The translations under genes were made by a program, and so were the position numbers. The notes below the pieces were generated by a model. That model saw only the letters and a list, made by a program, of their open reading frames with translations. It was not told the origin of the DNA and made no database searches. This document shows positions 59,970 to 64,000 of a stretch of 64,000 nt of DNA, piece after piece. Origin of the DNA: Leptothoe sp034932105 (GTDB lineage Bacteria; Cyanobacteriota; Cyanobacteriia; Phormidesmidales; Phormidesmidaceae); the NCBI RefSeq assembly GCF_034932105.1, contig NZ_JAYGIG010000012.1, forward strand, positions 14,138 to 78,137, written 5' to 3'. The stretch's first letter is position 1. Every line of letters starts with the position of its first letter.

Positions 59970-61439
59970 ATGAAACAACTGAGAAATTATATTGCTGGTG
60001 AGTGGCACCTCTCCAAAACCACCGATTATCTCGATGTCATTAACCCCGCTACCAACGATGTTCTGGCAGAAGTTCCCCTATCCTTAGCTAGTGACCTGGA
60101 TCAAGCTGTTACCATGGCCAGTGAGGCCTTTACTGCCTGGCGACGGGTTCCTCCCACCGAGCGCATTCAATATCTCTTTAAACTCAAAACTCTTCTAGAA
60201 GAACACCGGGATGAGATTGCCAAAACTATCACCGTAGAATGTGGCAAAACCTTAAAAGAATCCGAGGGAGAATTGCAACGGGCGATTGAAAATGTGGAAG
60301 TTGCCTGTGGTATTCCCATCCTGATGCAGGGGGTAAACTCAGAAGACATTGCCCAGGGCATTGATGAAATCATGATTCGTCAGCCCTTAGGTGTAGTTGG
60401 CATTATTGCCCCCTTTAACTTTCCGGCGATGATTCCCTTTTGGTTTTTTCCCTACGCCATTGCCTGTGGCAACACCTGCATCATCAAGCCATCGGAGAAA
60501 GTGCCCCAAACGATGCAACGGATTACAGAGCTGATTCACCAAACGGGATTACCGGCTGGGGTGGTGAACCTGGTGCATGGCAGTAAGACCGTTGTGGATG
60601 CCCTGCTGGATCATCCAACGGTTAAGGCCATTAGCTTTGTGGGGTCTAGTCCGGTGGCGCGCTATATCTACAGCCGAGCAGCGGAGACTGGCAAACGGGT
60701 GCAGTGCCAGGGGGGAGCAAAAAATCCGGTGGTGATTTTGCCCGATGCCGATCTGGAGATGACGACTCGGATTGTGGCGGATAGTGCCTTTGGTTGTGCT
60801 GGTCAGCGATGTTTGGCAGCGTCCCTGGCGATTACAGTGGGTTCGGTTAAGGCTGATTTTACCGATGCCATGGTGTCCGCCGCCCAGCAGCGAGTGGTGG
60901 GCAATGGTCTGGATGATGGGGTACAGATGGGGGCGGTGATTAATCAGGGGAGTTGCGATCGCATCCAAACCCTAATCCAAAAAGGTATTGACGAAGGCGG
61001 CAACCTGCTAGTCGATGGTCGCGATCCCCAAATCCCCGGCCATGAACAAGGCAACTTTATCCGCCCCACCCTGCTACAGGACATTCCCCTCCAAGGAGAT
61101 GTGGCAACGACTGAAATCTTTGGCCCGGTATTGGGCCTACTCCATGCCAATACCCTGGATGACGCCATTACCCTGGTAAACCAAAGCCGCTGGGGTAATA
61201 TGGCCTGCCTCTTTACCAACTCAGGAGCGGCCGCTCGCAAGTTTCGCTACGAAGCCGCCGCAGGCAATATCGGCATCAACATTGGCGTCGCCGCACCCAT
61301 GGCGTTCTTTCCCTTTAGCGGTTGGAAAGAGAGCTTTTATGGAGACCTCCACGGTCAAAGTCAGCATGCTGTCGAATTCTTTACCCAAACAAAAGTTGTC
61401 GTCGAACGCTGGCCCAAAGAATGGTCAAGACAGTTTTAA
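59970..61439 (+). CDS. mmsA: CoA-acylating (methyl)malonate-semialdehyde dehydrogenase
   Basis: 489 residues of the aldehyde dehydrogenase superfamily, MmsA/IolA subgroup, which converts malonate or methylmalonate semialdehyde to acetyl-CoA or propionyl-CoA with CO2 release. MKQLRNYIAGEWHLSKTTDYLDVINPATND is a typical start. Asn150 (APFNFPAMIPFWFFPYAIACGN), GGAKN and the catalytic Cys281 (FGCAGQRCLAAS) are conserved, and the FNFPAMIPFWF segment is specific to this subgroup. Malonate semialdehyde is the product expected after oxidation of the three-carbon end of pyrimidine breakdown. The gene follows upp in the same direction, after the array that carries two copies of its own 5' end. Cytosolic. 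Confidence 0.92.
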   Translation: MKQLRNYIAGEWHLSKTTDYLDVINPATNDVLAEVPLSLASDLDQAVTMASEAFTAWRRVPPTERIQYLFKLKTLLEEHRDEIAKTITVECGKTLKESEGELQRAIENVEVACGIPILMQGVNSEDIAQGIDEIMIRQPLGVVGIIAPFNFPAMIPFWFFPYAIACGNTCIIKPSEKVPQTMQRITELIHQTGLPAGVVNLVHGSKTVVDALLDHPTVKAISFVGSSPVARYIYSRAAETGKRVQCQGGAKNPVVILPDADLEMTTRIVADSAFGCAGQRCLAASLAITVGSVKADFTDAMVSAAQQRVVGNGLDDGVQMGAVINQGSCDRIQTLIQKGIDEGGNLLVDGRDPQIPGHEQGNFIRPTLLQDIPLQGDVATTEIFGPVLGLLHANTLDDAITLVNQSRWGNMACLFTNSGAAARKFRYEAAAGNIGINIGVAAPMAFFPFSGWKESFYGDLHGQSQHAVEFFTQTKVVVERWPKEWSRQF

Positions 61440-61846
61440 GCGCAACCCATGAAGTTGTTATGATTACCCTAGCTAAAACCATGGGCTTAATTTTTAACAA
61501 CTCCTAAGTATTAGGCCAGACAAGCTATCAGCTGTTGCCGGATATCATCAGCCTTAAGGTGCCGCTCAATAAACACAACCTGGTTTCGAGGAGGGTGCGC
61601 CATTCTTCCCCTCAAATACCACGAATGTGACTGATAGTTCATTGAACAACCCAGTAAAAAAGTGATTGACCAAGCCAGTCGGTAACTTATCGACCGCTTG
61701 CTTTTAGAACGCCTCTCTCTAGCGGGCATTGCCTGTGTGACCCAGGTCTCTGAGCAATGATTACAAACCTACGTCAACGAGAAATAGGCTCAGATGTCCC
61801 GGCAAGTGCTGGTGACACCCAAAAAAAGGGAGGCTTTAGCAACCCA
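61440..61846. other. Intergenic with gene remnants
   Basis: No intact gene is seen on either strand apart from the CobW-like remnant listed separately. The rest is unexplained. Confidence 0.4.
61511..61729 (-). pseudogene. CobW-type GTPase C-terminal remnant
   Basis: The minus strand encodes RMAHPPRNQVVFIERHLKAD and DIRQQLIACLA at its end. The pattern PRNQLVFIGRNLDxxxIRxxLxxCL is the end of CobW/YjiA-family zinc-related GTPases. In front of it there are only about 40 unrelated-looking codons, while the whole protein should exceed 300. So this is a truncated remnant. I know of no start that would make it functional. Confidence 0.5.
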
Positions 61847-62044
61847 TTACTCCCGTATAAGAATTAAGGGAATCACAAACAAGAAACAAGCAAAAAGGAA
61901 AAATAAACTACCTAAGAGACTTAATATATCTCCCAATCTAATACTTGCCGCCACAAAAAAGCTCGCCGACAGGATGAATAAAGCCCATCCCCAAAGCTGA
62001 AACTTCAGTTCGGTCTTCTGAACGCGATTACTATGTCGTGACAT
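61847..62044 (-). CDS. Small two-helix membrane protein
   Basis: 65 residues. Hydrophilic N-terminus (MSRHSNRVQKTELKFQ), then two hydrophobic helices (LWGWALFILSASFFVAASI and LLGSLFFLFACFLFVIPLIL). The tight sequence and ATG start at 62044 look genuine, and a similar small protein exists in cyanobacteria to my recollection. Function unknown. An overlapping open frame on the other strand is its shadow. Confidence 0.6.
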   Translation of the reverse strand: MSRHSNRVQKTELKFQLWGWALFILSASFFVAASIRLGDILSLLGSLFFLFACFLFVIPLILIRE

Positions 62045-62246
62045 TTAGAGATGATCCCCAAAACTACTCATACCCTTCCGTAGACCTTTCACTACTCGTC
62101 TAGATTTCTGCGTATCATAATGCAGCTTTCTAAGAGCAATGGTAGGAATAAAAATTCTATCAGATTTATGAGGGTAAGGATGCAGATTTAGCCAGGGCAC
62201 CGCCTACCAGTGGGGAGGTAGCGTTTTTGCAACGATTCACTTATCT

Positions 62247-62621
62247 TCAGTCCGACAATGGTTGACTCAGAGCAATACAGTTGCCTTCACTATCTTCAAA
62301 CTCCGCCACCCAGCCAAGCTCACCAATGGCTGTTTTTGGATACAACACTTTTCCGCCTGCAGCTACCGCATTAGCAAGCGTTTCATCTATGTTGTCAGTA
62401 TCAAAGTAAACTCGAACTCCTTGTGTGCCTGGAACATAGCTATCCCCTTTAGCTAAAGCACCAGACGCACCAGATGCTCCCTCCAACGAGGGAAAGTTAG
62501 CCATTTGGTTGCCGTCAACGTCAACACGCTCGAACTGGCAACCAAAAACCGCGCTGTAGAAAGCGATCGCACGATCTAGGTCATTGACCGGAATCTCAAA
62601 ATAGTAAACGGTTGGGCGCAT
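62247..62621 (-). CDS. VOC-family (glyoxalase/bleomycin-resistance) protein
   Basis: 124 residues with the paired beta-alpha-beta-beta-beta VOC fold: PTVYYFEIPVNDLDRAIAFYSAVFGCQFERVDVDG, then VRVYFDTDNIDETLANAVAAGGKVLYPKTAIGELGWVAEFEDSEGN. The pattern YFEIPVNDLDRAIAFY..VFG is diagnostic. Histidine metal ligands typical of glyoxalase I are not evident, so it may bind but not metabolise small molecules. Substrate unknown. ATG start at 62621 after TCAGATATT. Confidence 0.9.
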   Translation of the reverse strand: MRPTVYYFEIPVNDLDRAIAFYSAVFGCQFERVDVDGNQMANFPSLEGASGASGALAKGDSYVPGTQGVRVYFDTDNIDETLANAVAAGGKVLYPKTAIGELGWVAEFEDSEGNCIALSQPLSD

Positions 62622-62796
62622 AATATCTGACTTTATAAGGGCACCTCGATTAATTCAATTTTGTCGCAAAAAGACTCATTATATGCGTTGCGAAATGCGA
62701 TCGCACCTAAATTTAATCAAGCCGCATTGGAACCTAAAGACCAAACAGTAACGTGTCTGCATTCTACCTCATGGGCAATAAATTATCATCTGATAG

Positions 62797-63120
62797 CTAA
62801 CTTCCTTCGCGTTGAGCGATCATCTCTAACCTCTGTCCATGAAATACATTCAAAATCTCTATGAGCTTAGGTCGGCCCATCAGCTCGTATGCTGCTTGCA
62901 TGAGATCGCGAGCTTGGTTCGTTCTAGCTCGATTTTCTTCTTTGCTTTGTTTATCCCAGTACCACAGGCAACGCCCTTCCTCTAACATTGCAACTGCTTG
63001 TTGGCTTTGCTCTGCACTTAGATGAGCAGCAGGGATAATACTCAAGCCAGTTTTAGACTCAATTCCAACGGGTCTACCATCATGAAGATTGAATCCATTG
63101 TCGGCAATGAATTGCTTATA
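62797..63120 (-). pseudogene. 5'-truncated remnant of an unrecognised gene
   Basis: The minus-strand frame is open from 63120 (right after an in-frame stop, 63121-63123) to 62797. It reads YKQFIADNGFNLHDGRPVGI, ESKTGLSIIPAAHLSAEQSQ, QAVAMLEEGRCLWYWDKQSK and so on, with good protein-like composition upstream of the first possible start (TTG at 63045). No ATG precedes the conserved-looking part, so the 5' end is missing. The last 60 residues are helical. I do not recognise the family. Confidence 0.4.
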
Positions 63121-63215
63121 TCAAGTTGTCGAGAAGGCCCACAATATCTATTTCTGCACAATCTTAAAATCACAAGGTATGCAGCTTATTTTCTCTGGTC
63201 ATATATTGTGGCTAT

Positions 63216-63773
63216 TCAATCTGACTTGATATTAAACCGTGGTTTCCACAATTGAGCACATTCTAGATATTCACGATAGGTTTCAGCATCGAAATCTCTT
63301 GCTATCCATGCTTCACAATCTTCTATAGCATCATCAAACCTAGCATTAATCATATCTAAAATACTGTCATAGATAACCATGGATGATGGATCGGCATTGT
63401 AAAAGTAACCCACTCCGCGAAACCCTAAAGCTGGGTCATCCAGTAATAGCCCCCAATGTTGACCTGCCGTATCAGTGGTAAAACAAGTGAGGAACTCTGG
63501 GAGATCCATGTAATATTGATCGTAAACCAACCAATAGAACTCTGTGTGTGCATGTTCAGGTCTGGTAAAACTACCTTGAGCAAGGTCTAACAAGCACTGA
63601 AGTGGACCAGTCGGGTATAAATTTAAAAGAGAACTCCAAAAATCTTCTTGTTCATCGGTTGATAGCGACAAGATAAAATCACCTAATGCAAAAAAAGAAT
63701 CGGGAAATTCAATCTCATTAAGCCTATATATTTCCTGTAGTTGTTCTTGATAAAGTTCTTTTAGCTGACTCAT
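63216..63773 (-). CDS. Acidic hypothetical protein, SMI1/KNR4-like
   Basis: 185 residues from ATG at 63773, chosen because GGAG lies 7 bp before it; an ATG 15 bp upstream is weaker. Composition is acidic and aromatic (FWSSLLNLYPTGPLQCLLDL, WLVYDQYYMDLPEFL, GVGYFYNADPSSMVIYDSI). The start SQLKELYQEQLQEIYRLNEIEFPDSFFALGDF and the aromatic core hint at the SMI1/KNR4 (immunity-protein) fold, but I am not certain. It could be the immunity partner of a nearby lost toxin. No operon partner is intact. Confidence 0.5.
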   Translation of the reverse strand: MSQLKELYQEQLQEIYRLNEIEFPDSFFALGDFILSLSTDEQEDFWSSLLNLYPTGPLQCLLDLAQGSFTRPEHAHTEFYWLVYDQYYMDLPEFLTCFTTDTAGQHWGLLLDDPALGFRGVGYFYNADPSSMVIYDSILDMINARFDDAIEDCEAWIARDFDAETYREYLECAQLWKPRFNIKSD

Positions 63774-63788
63774 GATATCTCCAAACAT

Positions 63789-64000
63789 TGAGACGCTAAC
63801 TCTTTAAGCGTTTCTAGTCACCATAACAATTAGTAGGTAGAAATGTTCCGCCTATCTACCCAAATTTGGAGTGACTGGACAGTGCGAAGTTCATCTCTAA
63901 CTGGTGAAAGTCTCTAAAAAAGAACATCCCAGTACCCAAACGGTCTGGAATGTCCGAAACTGGCTGAAACCATTACAATCAGCCAGTTCCATTATGGAGT
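63789..64000. other. Window end with two hairpins
   Basis: After the start of the last gene come two stems. ACATCCCAG pairs imperfectly with CTGGAATGT (about 63924-63953). AACTGGCTG pairs perfectly with CAGCCAGTT (63958-63966 with 63980-63988, 13-nt loop). No T-run follows within the window. Nothing else was recognised. Confidence 0.4.

Overview
The window is cyanobacterial chromosome. The evidence is chlB and a light-dependent protochlorophyllide reductase (por), several cyanobacteria-restricted small families (DUF1830, DUF4079, DUF3611, DUF3153, DUF6761-like), a TPR-CHAT protein, an EF-hand-free family of membrane and lipoproteins typical of the phylum, and about 27 HIP1 octamers (GCGATCGC) spread over 64 kb. 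Base composition is near 50-53% G+C. The style (many dispersed and tandem repeats, long intergenic regions, TPR-CHAT) suggests a filamentous Leptolyngbya-like lineage, but I cannot name the genus. No phage, CRISPR array or transposase gene was seen.

Layout. 1-5.5 kb: start of a secreted protein, two paralogous oligopeptide-binding lipoproteins around a DUF1232 membrane protein, and an orphan strong terminator. 5.6-13.7 kb: cobalamin-type radical SAM protein, small cyanobacterial membrane proteins, a lone ABC ATPase, an OmpR-type regulator whose phospho-acceptor Asp is Glu, and a repeat-protein/bolA/grxD operon for Fe-S handling. 13.8-22.2 kb: subtilisin-like protease with P-domain, tRNA-Pro(CGG), phosphohexomutase, trmO, a broken hybrid histidine kinase, azlCD. 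22.7-27.4 kb: RND efflux adaptor and pump. 28-35.9 kb: decayed gene, por followed by a 5x156-bp array, mtnP, a DUF3611 protein and an EamA exporter. 36-45.6 kb: sugar nucleotidyltransferase, scpA, LapA-like, a lipoprotein/TPR pair, an XRE-ImmA plus DUF4411 toxin-antitoxin-like pair, chlB. 45.7-55.4 kb: TPR-CHAT protein, hydrolase, SOUL haem-binding protein, FutB-like iron permease, saccharopine-dehydrogenase-like oxidoreductase, Uma2 nuclease. 55.9-61.4 kb: the most interesting block, described next. 61.4-64 kb: a poorly conserved tail with gene remnants.

Most interesting system: three consecutive genes match the core of the URC (reductive-independent) uracil-catabolism pathway known from the yeast Lachancea kluyveri: a GTP-cyclohydrolase-II-like URC1, a DUF1688 URC4 and a uracil phosphoribosyltransferase (URC6 equivalent). 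They are followed in the same orientation by a CoA-acylating (methyl)malonate-semialdehyde dehydrogenase, which could take the three-carbon end product to acetyl-CoA. Between them lies about 850 bp in which the leader and first 12 codons of the dehydrogenase gene exist in three tandem copies separated by arrays of a palindromic C-rich repeat.

Genome dynamics: the same palindromic repeat core occurs at three loci (27.5, 30.5-31.2 and 59.2-59.9 kb). A separate MITE-like 133-141-bp element with inverted ends occurs three times, two copies with clear target duplications. Several genes have their 3' end, stop codon included, tandemly duplicated (EamA exporter, mtnP, a decayed gene at 28.9 kb).
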